From positions 659,005 through 723,004 of the forward strand of contig JAXLRI010000004.1 of assembly GCA_046331175.1 (NCBI GenBank): DNA of 64,000 nucleotides, written 5' to 3'. Within the stretch, counting starts at the first letter, position 1. Each line of letters begins with the position of its first letter. Below, piece by piece: positions 35,061-44,233 of the stretch. The DNA comes from JAWKIW01 sp046331175 (lineage in GTDB: Bacteria; Actinomycetota; Acidimicrobiia; Acidimicrobiales; Acidimicrobilacustridaceae). The notes beneath the pieces were generated by a model, which was not told the DNA's origin, did no database searches, and saw nothing but the letters and a program-made list of their open reading frames with translations. The position numbers and the translations under genes are program-made.

Positions 35061-35942
35061 TTAGAGCGCTGGCCCTACTTCCCATATGTCGAGATGCCAA
35101 TGGATCCAGGCGTTCTTGTTGCCAAGCACGAGTCGGAAGACGTCTTGCCCATCGAGAGCCGATCCACTCCAACCCCAACCCAATCGGACGGCGTCGTTGC
35201 TGTTCAGCAGACCGCCGCCTCGGCCGAACAACGTGCTTCCCTTCCCGACCGCCTCCGTCTCGGAGAGAGGTCCAGCGAAGGCCCCGGTGCCGGCCCAGAG
35301 ATCGGTAAGGATCATCGCAGCCTGCCCGCCGTGGTACCACCACGAGGACGAGTTGCCGCACTGGCCCGTGTCCGTCGCGCCAACCGCATTCGTAGCCGCG
35401 GTAATCGGATTCACCGAGAGCGCACCGCTCGCGGAATCAACGACGCCCGACGCTGCAGCGGGATGATCACCCTTGAACTCGTCCGCCATCGCTTGGCCGA
35501 CGCTGGTGTTCTCCTCGTTGCAGGTCATGTTCGTGAGGCAGTCGGCGGATCCTCCGGTGGCGAGGCTCACCCCGCCGTTGACCACGTCGCAGAACAGGCC
35601 GCCGTCACAGGTCCACAGCCCCGACGGGTCGGTCCGGTTGAGGGGGTTCCCACCGGTGTAGCCGTACGCCGACCGCGTGAGCGCGTTGGCCGGGTCTCTC
35701 GAGATGAATTGGCCGGTGGTGGGGTCGTAGAAACAGGACACCCCGACGATGCGCCGGGGCGAACCAGGCCGAACACCCGACGCCACCTGCGACGACGCGA
35801 CCCTGACCGCCCGACGGCGGTCCCGGCAGAACCCGCGACGCGCGGACGCGTGTTTCGGGTCGCAGCTGCGGTGACCGCGACGGCGCGCGTCGGCGTGGTG
35901 CTGAGCGCGGGGCGCGGGGTCGGTCATGGCCAACACGGTCAC
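35061..35942 (-). CDS. orphan Rhs C-terminal tip with toxin domain (copy A)
   Basis: The last about 220 codons are shared with the Rhs gene at 45740: the core-end motif YDPTTGQFISRDP, GYTGGNPLNRTDPSGLW, then a variable tip ending LLNSNDAVRLGWGWSGSA, followed by VFRLVLGNKNAWIHWHLDIW. The HWHLD-containing end is the likely toxin region. The homology stops at 35731; the further in-frame 70 codons are not Rhs-like, so the true start is uncertain. Without the Rhs shell it cannot be delivered. It may be a displaced tip used in recombination, or a duplication relic. Confidence 0.65.
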   Translation of the reverse strand: MTVLAMTDPAPRAQHHADARRRGHRSCDPKHASARRGFCRDRRRAVRVASSQVASGVRPGSPRRIVGVSCFYDPTTGQFISRDPANALTRSAYGYTGGNPLNRTDPSGLWTCDGGLFCDVVNGGVSLATGGSADCLTNMTCNEENTSVGQAMADEFKGDHPAAASGVVDSASGALSVNPITAATNAVGATDTGQCGNSSSWWYHGGQAAMILTDLWAGTGAFAGPLSETEAVGKGSTLFGRGGGLLNSNDAVRLGWGWSGSALDGQDVFRLVLGNKNAWIHWHLDIWEVGPAL

Positions 35943-36002
35943 CGGTCCAGTCTCGCAGGCGGGCCGGGCCGGTGACGGGCATCGCGCTGAGGGCCGGCTG
36001 TT

Positions 36003-36416
36003 TCAGGGGACGAGCTCGAACGCGTCGCAGTGCGCGGGTCGCACGACCCGGAAGTCGCGGTGGTTGAGGGTGGCGACGGTGGTGATGCCGAGTCGTTCGG
36101 CGAGGGCGACCACCGACGCGTCGACCAGGCCGAGCCCGAGATCGGCGTAGGTGGCGATCAGTTCGGCGCTGCGCCGCCAGTCGGCGGGGGTCATCTCCTC
36201 GACGCTGAAGTCACCGGCGGCGATCGACGCGACGAACGCGGCTTCGGTGGCGGGGTCGAGGCGGTCCTCGATCAGCCACGCGGTCTCGGTCGCGACGGTC
36301 GTGGCCAACACCAGCCGTTCGCTGGCGTGGCCGTCGAAGAACGCGACGGCGTCACCGTGGTGATGGTCATCGGCGTCCGCGGCGGCCAACAGCACGCCGG
36401 TGTCCAAGATGATCAC
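36003..36416 (-). CDS. vapC: VapC-like PIN-domain toxin
   Basis: The 137-residue PIN ribonuclease has acidic residues in ILDTGVLLAAAD (first Asp), ATTVATETAWL (Glu) and GLVDASVVALAERLG (third Asp). Such toxins cut RNA. The GTG at 36416 overlaps the antitoxin stop (GTGA). It lies between the orphan Rhs tip and a non-coding region, and probably stabilises the mobile region. Confidence 0.88.
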   Translation of the reverse strand: MIILDTGVLLAAADADDHHHGDAVAFFDGHASERLVLATTVATETAWLIEDRLDPATEAAFVASIAAGDFSVEEMTPADWRRSAELIATYADLGLGLVDASVVALAERLGITTVATLNHRDFRVVRPAHCDAFELVP

Positions 36417-36652
36417 GCGTCAGCGGCGCTGCGCCCGGCGATCGCGGCGCGGCGGTAGTCCTTGTAGCGGGTGGACAGTTCCCCATCACCGGAATGCCCC
36501 ACGCCGATGAACCCGAACCGGCGACGACCCGGGGGCTCGAGCCGGTCGCTGATCCACTCGGCGATCAGCTCATCGACGCTCACACCGCGGCGAGTCGCTT
36601 CGGCCCGCAGCGCGTCGATCATCTCGTCGGGAAGATCCACGTTCACCGTCAT
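36413..36652 (-). CDS. vapB: VapB-like ribbon-helix-helix antitoxin
   Basis: The 79-residue protein has an RHH N-terminus (MTVNVDLPDEMIDALRAEA, then TRRGVSVDELIAEWI) and a C-terminal tail that would cap the toxin. It precedes vapC and is coupled to it, as in VapBC pairs, and should repress the operon. Confidence 0.85.
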   Translation of the reverse strand: MTVNVDLPDEMIDALRAEATRRGVSVDELIAEWISDRLEPPGRRRFGFIGVGHSGDGELSTRYKDYRRAAIAGRSAADA

Positions 36653-37442
36653 CGCCCGCCAGTGTAGAGACCACCCCGGGGCGACGGTCGCTCGGTTCGA
36701 CCCGGCGGGCTTCACGGTTGTGCGCTGCCGCCCCGCCTGCGGCGGGTTGGCCACAAGCCAACCCGCCACGGCCGTGCCCGGTAGAGCGGGACACGGCAAC
36801 GGCGCCGTCAGCCGGAGTCGCCGTGTCCCAGATCGAGGACGGGGGTAACCCCGGACCGGCGCCGTGCATCGAGACCGAGCCCGCCAGACCACCACGACCA
36901 ACGACGAGATCGACGTGCTCGCCGCCGTCGTGACCGCCCGGATCCAACGGGACCAACCGCCACGACCGGACGGGCGAGGACGATGCACGCAGTTGCACCA
37001 AGGTGCCAGCCCCGCCGCCGGCGGCCACCTCGACGCGCTCAACCGGGGCGCGACCGCGACGGCCACGCCAGGGCCGCTCAGCTCGCTGGAGCAGCGTCCG
37101 GCCCGCCCGAGGACAGCCGACCCCGGTGAGGCGCTGTCCGCGGCGCTGAGCGCCACCCAGGCCCCGCCGGACGCTGGCTCGTGGCCCGGCCCCTGGCGGT
37201 GTCGATCTGGTCCTGCACACAGAACATCACCGGGCCCTCCCCGGGGTGCACAACGACTCCGGCCCTCCACCAGCGGCCGCCGGTCGCCGGGCGCCGAGGA
37301 CCGCCCCGAGCGTCCGTCCCCGATGGTGTCGCCGCCGTCCGGGCCGGGCCGGCGCAGCAGCCGAAGCGATGGTCCTCGAGCAGCGAGCGAGCCGGGCGGT
37401 GAGAGCCTCCAGGCGGGGCCGGAAATCGCGTATACACACTTG

Positions 37443-37464
37443 GAGGTCACCTTTCGGTGACCTC
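37443..37464. repeat. perfect hairpin GAGGTCACC-TTTC-GGTGACCTC
   Basis: A 9-base stem with a 4-base loop in the non-coding region about 85 bases before the 12-bp repeats. No T-run follows, so it is less likely to be a terminator; it may be part of an origin or a protein site. Confidence 0.5.
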
Positions 37465-37548
37465 GCGAGGACCACCACGAGGACATCGCCGACCCCGCCG
37501 AGGACCACACCCAACACCGATCCCGGCTTGCCCCCTCACGCCCGGGTC

Positions 37549-37608
37549 GGTCCCGTGAACAGTCCCGCGTTCGGTCCCGCCGATGGTCCCGTGGTTGGTC
37601 CCACGTGC
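37549..37608. repeat. five iteron-like 12-bp units (GGTCCCG)
   Basis: GGTCCCG, AGTCCCG, GGTCCCG, GGTCCCG and GGTCCCA start at 37549, 37561, 37573, 37585 and 37597, exactly 12 bases apart, with variable bases between. This regular spacing resembles iterons bound by replication initiators. As coding it would give a GPxx repeat, but no supported gene covers it. Confidence 0.5.
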
Positions 37609-38142
37609 TGGTCAGCGGCTCGGGACTGGTCCCAACACCCGTGTCCAACATCGCCGGTCACGGCCCCGGCGACACGGCACGTCCCGGTGCCCGTCCCGCT
37701 GGTGTGGCTCGCCTCGTCCCCAACCCGGCCGCAGGCCGGGGCGGGAGCCCAACCGAGCGCAGCGAGGGCGGGAGCATCCCGGTCGCCACGGGCGAGTTCC
37801 CAAACGGTCCCGCACGGGGCGCGTGCAAGTCTGTGAGTCGTCCTGGGGTTCGTTCTTCGGGGTGGGTCGTCGGGTCTCGTCGTTGTTCGATGGGGTCGTC
37901 GGTCGCGGTGGTGATGTCGTCGGCTGGGGTGCTGGTCGTCGTGGTGCTGGTGGTGCGGTCGTTCGTCGGGTCATGGCCGCGGGGGGTGGTCGTAGTCGTG
38001 GTCGTGGCGCTCGTGGTGGCGCTCGTCGTGGCGCTCGGCGGGGGTGTTGTGGTCGCCCGCGACGGGCCCGGAACGCGACGACGCGCGCACCCCTGGTCGG
38101 GATGCGCGCGCGGTGGGCCGGCGGGTCGTGCGGTTCTCTAGA

Positions 38143-38544
38143 TCAACCAGAAGAACCCAAAGAAGAAGAACCGTTCGCGCCGTCGTCGAGACCCAGCTCG
38201 GCCCGAAGTCGGGTCACGTCGGGGTCCGGTTCGTGCCACCGACCAGCCAACGATTCGAACACCACCCGGCCCGGATCGGGCATCGCCGCCAGCTCGAAAT
38301 CGGACAGCGCCGAGGGGTCGCCGGTGTGTTCCCGGTAGGCGATCGTCACCGCCGCATACACATCCGCCGCCCAACTTCTGGCCTCGGCGAGGGGCACAAC
38401 GATGACCGCCTCGACCGCCGAATCGGGCTGGGTCACCCGCACTTCGATCTCGTTCTGGTTGGCGACCCAGGCGTCGGGGAGGCCTTCGGCGGTCACGTAC
38501 ACGATCGCTTTCGTCGGGCTGCCCGGCCCGTCGGCGGTGGTCAT
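38143..38544 (-). CDS. hypothetical protein at the end of the primase-recombinase operon
   Basis: The 133-residue protein begins MTTADGPGSPTKAIVYVTAEG and continues with a mixed alpha/beta region and an acidic, Gly/Ser-rich tail (LDDGANGSSSLGSSG). Its ATG at 38544 overlaps the recombinase stop. No family is recognised; co-translation with the recombinase suggests an accessory factor. Confidence 0.6.
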   Translation of the reverse strand: MTTADGPGSPTKAIVYVTAEGLPDAWVANQNEIEVRVTQPDSAVEAVIVVPLAEARSWAADVYAAVTIAYREHTGDPSALSDFELAAMPDPGRVVFESLAGRWHEPDPDVTRLRAELGLDDGANGSSSLGSSG

Positions 38545-39677
38545 GAGCGGTCCTCCTCGTCGTCGAGATCGTCGATCTCGTGGTCGTCCTCGGCGTCGGC
38601 TTCGGCGTCGAGGGCGTCGAACAACACGGCCCGGCGCTCGTCGTCGGACAGGTCGACGGCGCCGGTCTCGTCGGCGTCGAGGCCGCGGTCGCGGCCTGGT
38701 TGGTTGCGGGATCCGGGGTGGGTGGCGTCGTGGATGGTCCGGAGTTGTTCGACCGAGACCCGCGTGTAGATCTGTGTGGTGGACAGCTCGGCGTGGCCGA
38801 GGATCGCTTGGATGAACCGGATGTCAGCGCCCCCTTCGAGCATCAAGGTGGCCATGGTGTGGCGGAACAGGTGACACGATCCGGTCTTGGCGATGCCCGC
38901 CGCGTCGAGGTAGCGGCGCACCCGCGCGGTGGCCCAGGCGGGGCTGAGCGGGAAGCCGTCCTGGCCCAACAACAACCAGCCGTCGTCGGGTTCGACCACA
39001 AAGTGGGGGCGCACCTCCGCGAGGTAGCGCTCGGTCCAGGCGAGGGCCCGTTCGCCGATCGGCACGACGCGGTCCTTCTTGCCTTTGCCCTGGTTGATGA
39101 ACAGCGACCGCCGGTCGGCGTCGAGGTCGTAGAGCCGCAGCCCGACGAGTTCGCCGCGGCGGATCCCGCAGCTGTAGAGGATCTCGAGGATGGCCCGGTC
39201 CCGCACCCCCAACGGGTCCGTGAGATCCGGTTGGCACATGGTCGCTTCGACCTCGGCGACGGTCAGCACATGCTTGGGGAGACGGTGCTCGACGCGGGGC
39301 AGTTCGAGTTCGGAGGCGGGGTTGAACAGGATCCGGTTTGTCTTCGTCGCCCACCGGAAGAACGCCCGGATCGGGGTGAGGCGGCCCTTCTGGGTGAGGA
39401 ACGTGAGGGGCTTGCCGTTGGGTTGGCGGTAGTGGAACAGGTGCCGCTGATAGCGGTCCAGCATCGGCTTGGTCACCTCCGCCGTGCGGGTCACGCCCCG
39501 GTCCGCCAACCACTGCTGGACGTAGCGGAGGCGGCGGATGCGGTCGTCGATCGTGCGGGGGCTGTAGCCGCGCACGCCCATCCACTCGGCGAACTCGACC
39601 AGGTGGGCCTCGATCGAATGCCGATCCCCCGCGTCGCCGATCGCCGTCCGTGGCACCTTCGTGCCTCGTGCCGGCAT
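38541..39677 (-). CDS. tyrosine recombinase (XerC/D-like)
   Basis: The 378-residue recombinase has an N-terminal SAM-like core-binding domain (VEFAEWMGVRGYSPRTIDDR) and a catalytic domain with Arg in CGIRRGEL (about residue 171), HxxR in CHLFRHTMATL (about 270), and the nucleophilic Tyr in LSTTQIYTRV (about 302). A 70-residue acidic tail is unusual for Xer. The ATG at 39677 overlaps the primase stop (TGATG), so both are one operon. It is distinct from the integrase at 60279. Confidence 0.93.
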   Translation of the reverse strand: MPARGTKVPRTAIGDAGDRHSIEAHLVEFAEWMGVRGYSPRTIDDRIRRLRYVQQWLADRGVTRTAEVTKPMLDRYQRHLFHYRQPNGKPLTFLTQKGRLTPIRAFFRWATKTNRILFNPASELELPRVEHRLPKHVLTVAEVEATMCQPDLTDPLGVRDRAILEILYSCGIRRGELVGLRLYDLDADRRSLFINQGKGKKDRVVPIGERALAWTERYLAEVRPHFVVEPDDGWLLLGQDGFPLSPAWATARVRRYLDAAGIAKTGSCHLFRHTMATLMLEGGADIRFIQAILGHAELSTTQIYTRVSVEQLRTIHDATHPGSRNQPGRDRGLDADETGAVDLSDDERRAVLFDALDAEADAEDDHEIDDLDDEEDRS

Positions 39678-42600
39678 CACACGGCCTCGGCGTGCGAGCC
39701 GTTGGAGGCTGCGGCTATGGCGGGCTGCGCGTGTGACACCGCGTGCTCGACCGGGCCCCGTGACGTGTTCTTCGAGCCGTTGCCCGGCGCTCCGGCCCGT
39801 TTCGTGCCGTTGGCCTGCCCGTTCGCGCCGCCAGCGGCAGGGGTCGAGGTGGGATCGAACGGGGGTCGTTGGGGGGTCGAAAGGGGGTCGAGGTCGCCGG
39901 CTGGGGGGTCGAGGTTCGGGGCCTGGGGGGTCGAAGTTGATGTCGTAGACGTGAGCGCGTCGACGTCGACGAGCCCGGCGAGACGCGGGGTCGGGTCGTC
40001 GATGTCGCCGCCGAAGACGAGCTCGTAGACGAACGACGAGCCCCGCGAACCCTTGTGCACGAGGAGGTATTCGAGCTCGACGAGACGGTCGAGGTGCTTG
40101 CGGACCTGCGGGTCGGACAGCCCGCACGCGCCCCGCACATCGCGGCGGGTGAACCGCACCCGGTCCCTCGTCAGCCCGTCGGCGTCGCTGCGTTGGGCGA
40201 CGAGGGTGTCGATGATGCCGAGCAGCCGGCGGGTCTGCGGGGGCAGCTCGTCCAGCGACCGGCCCAGGACCTCATGCGCGAGGCGGTTGGCGATGGCGAT
40301 GTCGGCGAGGGTCGCCTCGATGTAGACCACGTCGCGGCCATCCGCGGTGCGGGCCATGTGCCGTTGACGTTGGTGCTGATGCAACAGGGCGACCGCCGAG
40401 ATCAACGTCAAGTACTTGACGTGATCCCGCCGTGTCCTCGTGGCGGTGTCGGCGAAGCCGAGCCGGTCGGCGAACGGGTTCACCACCGCCACGGGCTCCA
40501 ACATGCGCTGGGCGTCACGGTGCTGCTTGATGATCCCGTCCCGCTCGGAGCCGGCGAGGAGGCCGGCGAGCGTGTGCGATCGGCGTTGCCGGTCGTGGAT
40601 CGCCCGGGTCTGCTCGCGGTCCTCGTCGACGGTCAACACGACGCAGCGGTTCAACAGCTCCTCGTCGATGTCGATCGCCGTGGTCGTCAAGAAGATCGCC
40701 GCGGGCCCGCGCACCGTGTAGTCGTGCGTGACCAGCCGGCCCGTCGAGTTGTCCTTCCCCGTCGACGCGATGCTCAAGGCGCCCTCGGACTGCAGGAGCT
40801 TGAGCGCGTAGGCGGCGCGCTCGGCGCCTTCTTCCTCGGCAACGGCGAGGACCTTGTGGGCCAGGTCGCCTTCGCCCATGTAGTAGAGCGACTGGCCCGT
40901 CATCGCGCTGTAGGACACCCGTTCCTCGGGCGGCACGAACTCCAACACCGCCTCCATGAGTGCGCTCTTGCCGGCCGCGCTCGTGGACTGCACGACCACG
41001 GCCAACGGCTTGGCCAGCTTCCGGCTGACCGCCGCGAGGTAGCCGACGAGGCAGTTGGTGGCCTCGCCGACCATGCCCGCCTGGGCGAAGTCAGCGACGA
41101 TCCGATCGACCAGGTCCGGGTCCTGGAGCAGCTCGAGCGCCGCCGCCCGCTCATCTGCATCCAGCACCACCCGGGTGTCGACGGGTTCCTGGGCTCGGCG
41201 GATCGCCTCCTCGACGAAGCCCTCCGCCGCGCCCAACACCTGGCCCAAGTCCTTCTTGAGGACGGCCTCGTCGACGGCGACCTCGCCGGCGGCTTCCTTG
41301 CAGAACGCAGCCCGGGCCCGCGCTGCGCACAGATCGAAGGTGTCCATGTGGAACCCCGCCCCCGGCCCCGAGGTCTGCCGGGTCACCATCACCTGGACCC
41401 GCAACACATCGAAGCTTGTGTTGCGCTCCAGACCGCGCACCCGCCAACGGCGATCCGCGAACCGCAACCACAACGACCCCTGCTCATCGAATGTCGGCTC
41501 CGCGCCCGGCGGCGGCGAGAACGGCACCGGCGACACCAACCACCCATCGTCTTCGTCGTCATCGACGTCGTCCTCGGTGAGCTCGTCGACATCGGGCTCC
41601 GACGCGTCGGTCACGGGCTCGCCAGTGACCAGTCCGTCTGTGCTGATGGCCGGCTCGTCGCCGGCATCGGCCTGTGCGGCAGCGGGCCTCGACGTCGGCT
41701 CGGCGGGAGACGTCACCGCGGTGGATGCCTTCCTGGGCTTGGCCTTGGTGGTGGTCTTGCCGGCCATCCACGTCGCGGCGCGCACCACCCGGACCAACCC
41801 ATCAGCGGGCCGATCGAGGGAGCACGCGTAGTCGTTCACGTCGGCTCCTTGCGGGAGCTCGACCCGCAGGCACTCCACGCCGGTCGGTGCCAGGCGGTCC
41901 GCCAGCCGGCGCGCCTCCCGATCACCCGTGCTGTCGCGGCGGAACGCGATCAGCACGCGGCGGATCTCATGCTCGGCGAGCAGCGCCCGGTGAGACGCGT
42001 CGACGCCTTCGGGGCCGGCGACGGCCACGACGTGGCGCAGCCCGGCCGACCACAACGTGAGGGCGTCGATGATCGAGGCGCACACGATCACCTCGTCGAA
42101 GCTCTCCACCGCCGCCACGTTGAACAACGGGCGCTCCACCGACGCCAACCAGGTGTGCAGCGGCGTGCCCTTGCGCAACGCCCCACCGATCTTGCGCCCG
42201 TAGAGCTGCACGACCTGATCGTTGGTGTCGACGATCGGGAAGGTGACCGACCCCCGGAACGCCTCATGGCCCGACGACTTGCGATACACGCCCAGGTCCT
42301 GCAGGCGCTCGCGCAGCTCGCGGCCCTCGACCCGGTTGGCGTGCGGCAACCGAAAGCACAACGTCCGGTTCGACAACCCCAGCCGGAACGCCCGCGTCGC
42401 TTCTTCGTTGATGCGCCGCCGCGCCAGCCACGCCAACGCCTCGGCCTCCTCGAGCAGCGCCCGGTGGTAGAACCCGACCACCGCGTCGAGGAGCACCGCG
42501 TCCGACATGCCCGCATCGAACGGCGCCGCCAACTTCGGGACCGTCGACCGCTTCGGCCGCCGGCCGTTGACGTTGCTCGACACCGGCAAGCCCTCACGCA

Positions 42601-42862
42601 GCAGCTCGACCGCGTGGCGCTCCGACACCCCCTCGGCGCGCATCACCCACTCCACCGAACCGCCCTTGGCGTCACAGTCCGAGCACGCCCACGTGTTCGC
42701 CGCCGGCACGACCGTGAGCGCCTTCGCTGACCCGCACCACGGACAGGGCCCCGCCAGCTTCCCGCGGCGAGCCGCCAACGCGATGCCCGCCCCCTCCACC
42801 AGGCGCTGCACCGACACCTCATCGCGCAGGCGGGCCACCACCGCCCCGGTCACCCCACGCAT
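39677..42862 (-). CDS. element primase with zinc finger, TOPRIM-like region and ATPase
   Basis: The 1,061-residue protein has a CHC2-like zinc module with four Cys (C40, C43, C60, C63: CPWC ... CSDC), a TOPRIM-like region near residue 257-320 (VIVCASIIDALTL ... VLIAFRRDSTGD), an acidic linker, and an ATPase half with Walker A STSAAGKSALM near residue 629 and downstream SIASTGKDNS. The C-terminus has a winged-helix-like segment and a Pro/Thr-rich tail. It probably replicates the mobile element. The ATG at 42862 is chosen because a short upstream frame ends on it (TGATG); in-frame GTGs lie about 27 codons upstream. Confidence 0.8.
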   Translation of the reverse strand: MRGVTGAVVARLRDEVSVQRLVEGAGIALAARRGKLAGPCPWCGSAKALTVVPAANTWACSDCDAKGGSVEWVMRAEGVSERHAVELLREGLPVSSNVNGRRPKRSTVPKLAAPFDAGMSDAVLLDAVVGFYHRALLEEAEALAWLARRRINEEATRAFRLGLSNRTLCFRLPHANRVEGRELRERLQDLGVYRKSSGHEAFRGSVTFPIVDTNDQVVQLYGRKIGGALRKGTPLHTWLASVERPLFNVAAVESFDEVIVCASIIDALTLWSAGLRHVVAVAGPEGVDASHRALLAEHEIRRVLIAFRRDSTGDREARRLADRLAPTGVECLRVELPQGADVNDYACSLDRPADGLVRVVRAATWMAGKTTTKAKPRKASTAVTSPAEPTSRPAAAQADAGDEPAISTDGLVTGEPVTDASEPDVDELTEDDVDDDEDDGWLVSPVPFSPPPGAEPTFDEQGSLWLRFADRRWRVRGLERNTSFDVLRVQVMVTRQTSGPGAGFHMDTFDLCAARARAAFCKEAAGEVAVDEAVLKKDLGQVLGAAEGFVEEAIRRAQEPVDTRVVLDADERAAALELLQDPDLVDRIVADFAQAGMVGEATNCLVGYLAAVSRKLAKPLAVVVQSTSAAGKSALMEAVLEFVPPEERVSYSAMTGQSLYYMGEGDLAHKVLAVAEEEGAERAAYALKLLQSEGALSIASTGKDNSTGRLVTHDYTVRGPAAIFLTTTAIDIDEELLNRCVVLTVDEDREQTRAIHDRQRRSHTLAGLLAGSERDGIIKQHRDAQRMLEPVAVVNPFADRLGFADTATRTRRDHVKYLTLISAVALLHQHQRQRHMARTADGRDVVYIEATLADIAIANRLAHEVLGRSLDELPPQTRRLLGIIDTLVAQRSDADGLTRDRVRFTRRDVRGACGLSDPQVRKHLDRLVELEYLLVHKGSRGSSFVYELVFGGDIDDPTPRLAGLVDVDALTSTTSTSTPQAPNLDPPAGDLDPLSTPQRPPFDPTSTPAAGGANGQANGTKRAGAPGNGSKNTSRGPVEHAVSHAQPAIAAASNGSHAEAV

Positions 42863-43058
42863 CAGCTGGCTCCATTCGTGGGGCTCGCGGGCTGGCGCGC
42901 ACACAGCGCACAACCGCGCTGGCCGAACGCCGGGGGCTGGGCACACTGTCGGCTTGGATCTGTCACGCTCAGCTCCTTTACGCTCGAACGGGACTGCCGC
43001 GGGTGGGGGTGACATCTGAGATGGCTTGCCCAGAGGGGCGGCCTGAAAGGATGTCGAG

Positions 43059-43352
43059 GTGCCCAAGCCCTATCCCCAGGAGTTTCGTGACGACGTCGTG
43101 AAGGTGGCTCGTGCGCGACCGGAGGGCACGACCCTCGAGCAGGTCGCCGCCGATTTCGGGATCCATCCGATGACGTTGACGAACTGGCTGCGTCAGGCGG
43201 CGATCGATGACGGTGACCGGCCCGGCGTCACGACATCGGAGTCGGCCGAGCTGCGTGCGGCCAAGCGCCGGATCCGGTTGCTGGAACAGGAGAACGAGGT
43301 CCTGCGTAGGGCAGCCGCGTATCTCGGGCAGGCGAATCTCCCAAAAGGTTGA
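43059..43352 (+). CDS. ISA copy 2 transposase OrfA
   Basis: It encodes the same 97-residue helix-turn-helix protein as the copy at 27825. The GTG start and the overlap with OrfB are conserved. Confidence 0.9.
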   Translation: MPKPYPQEFRDDVVKVARARPEGTTLEQVAADFGIHPMTLTNWLRQAAIDDGDRPGVTTSESAELRAAKRRIRLLEQENEVLRRAAAYLGQANLPKG

Positions 43353-44233
43353 TGTACCCGCTCGTTCGTGAGCTCGCCGCCGAGGGGATCCCCGTGGCGG
43401 TGTCGTGTCGGGTACTCAAGATCGCTCGCCAGCCCTACTACCGGTGGCTGGAAGAGCCGATCGTGGCCAGCCAGCTCAACGAGGCGTACCTCGCCAACGC
43501 GATCTGCGACGCCCATCGTGATGACCCTGAGTTCGGGTACCGGTTCCTCGCCGACGAGGTCCGCCGCCAAGACGAGCACGCCGAGGTCTCGGACCGGGTC
43601 GTGTGGCGGATCTGTCGGGACAACCGCTGGTGGTCGGTGTTCGGCAAACCCAAGACCCGCAAGTCCTCGACGCCGGGCACACCAGCCCATGACGACCTGG
43701 TGCGCCGCGAGTTCACCGCCACCGCGCCGAACCAGTTGTGGCTCACCGACATCACCGAGCACCGCACCCGCGAAGGCAAGCTCTACCTGTGCGCCGTCAA
43801 GGACGTGTACTCGAACCGGATCATCGGCTGGTCGATCGACTCACGCATGAAGGCCCGACTCGCCGTCGCCGCGATCGAGATGGCCGTCGCCCGCCGCGAC
43901 GGTGACGTCGCCGGCTGCATCGTTCACAGCGACCGCGGCAGCCAGTTCCGCGCCAGGAAGCTGCACCGAGCCCTCACCCGCCACCAGATGGTCGGCTCGA
44001 TGGGCCAAGTCGGCTCCGCCGGCGACAACGCCGCCATGGAATCGTTCTTCGCGCTCTTGCAACGCAACGTGTTGGACCGCCAGACCTGGGCCACCCGCGA
44101 CGAGCTGCGCATCGCCATCGTCACCTGGATCGAACGCACCTACCACCGGCGCCGACGCCAAGCCCGACTCGGCCGCCTCACCCCAATCGAATACGAGATG
44201 ATCACCACCACTCAGACGGCAACCGCCGCCTGA
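43352..44233 (+). CDS. ISA copy 2 transposase OrfB
   Basis: The full-length 293-residue DDE transposase differs from copy 1 at several residues (for example TRKSST for TRKAST, NRIIGW for NRIVGW, AVARRDG for AVGRRDG, and a C-terminal ITTTQT for INTPQT). The differences show two separate insertions rather than one sequence assembled twice. Confidence 0.9.
   Translation: MYPLVRELAAEGIPVAVSCRVLKIARQPYYRWLEEPIVASQLNEAYLANAICDAHRDDPEFGYRFLADEVRRQDEHAEVSDRVVWRICRDNRWWSVFGKPKTRKSSTPGTPAHDDLVRREFTATAPNQLWLTDITEHRTREGKLYLCAVKDVYSNRIIGWSIDSRMKARLAVAAIEMAVARRDGDVAGCIVHSDRGSQFRARKLHRALTRHQMVGSMGQVGSAGDNAAMESFFALLQRNVLDRQTWATRDELRIAIVTWIERTYHRRRRQARLGRLTPIEYEMITTTQTATAA

Larger units (their letters stand above)
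32513..35731. repeat. 3,219-bp duplicated segment, copy A (no IS insertions)
   Basis: This segment recurs at 41912-49055. After removing the three ISs and their 3-base duplications from copy B, both lengths are exactly 3,219 bases. Copy A starts at the ISB end and stops inside the Rhs core motif, so it is a partial copy of the parental locus. It preserves empty target sites at AAC (33588-33590), CCC (near 35179) and GGT (near 35626). Confidence 0.92.
36653..38142. other. 1.5-kb gene-poor region with hairpin, 12-bp repeats and G/T-biased strand
   Basis: No convincing gene was found. The region is very GC-rich with open frames on both strands but no family features. It contains a 9-bp-stem hairpin at 37443, five 12-bp units at 37549-37608, and from about 37830 to 38060 a + strand strongly enriched in G and T. 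A replication or transfer origin of the adjacent element is possible. Confidence 0.4.

Noticed and set aside
40055..42730. 891-residue plus-strand frame opposite the primase gene
   Set aside because: It is an antisense shadow rich in Arg, His and Gly; the minus strand encodes the zinc, TOPRIM and Walker motifs.
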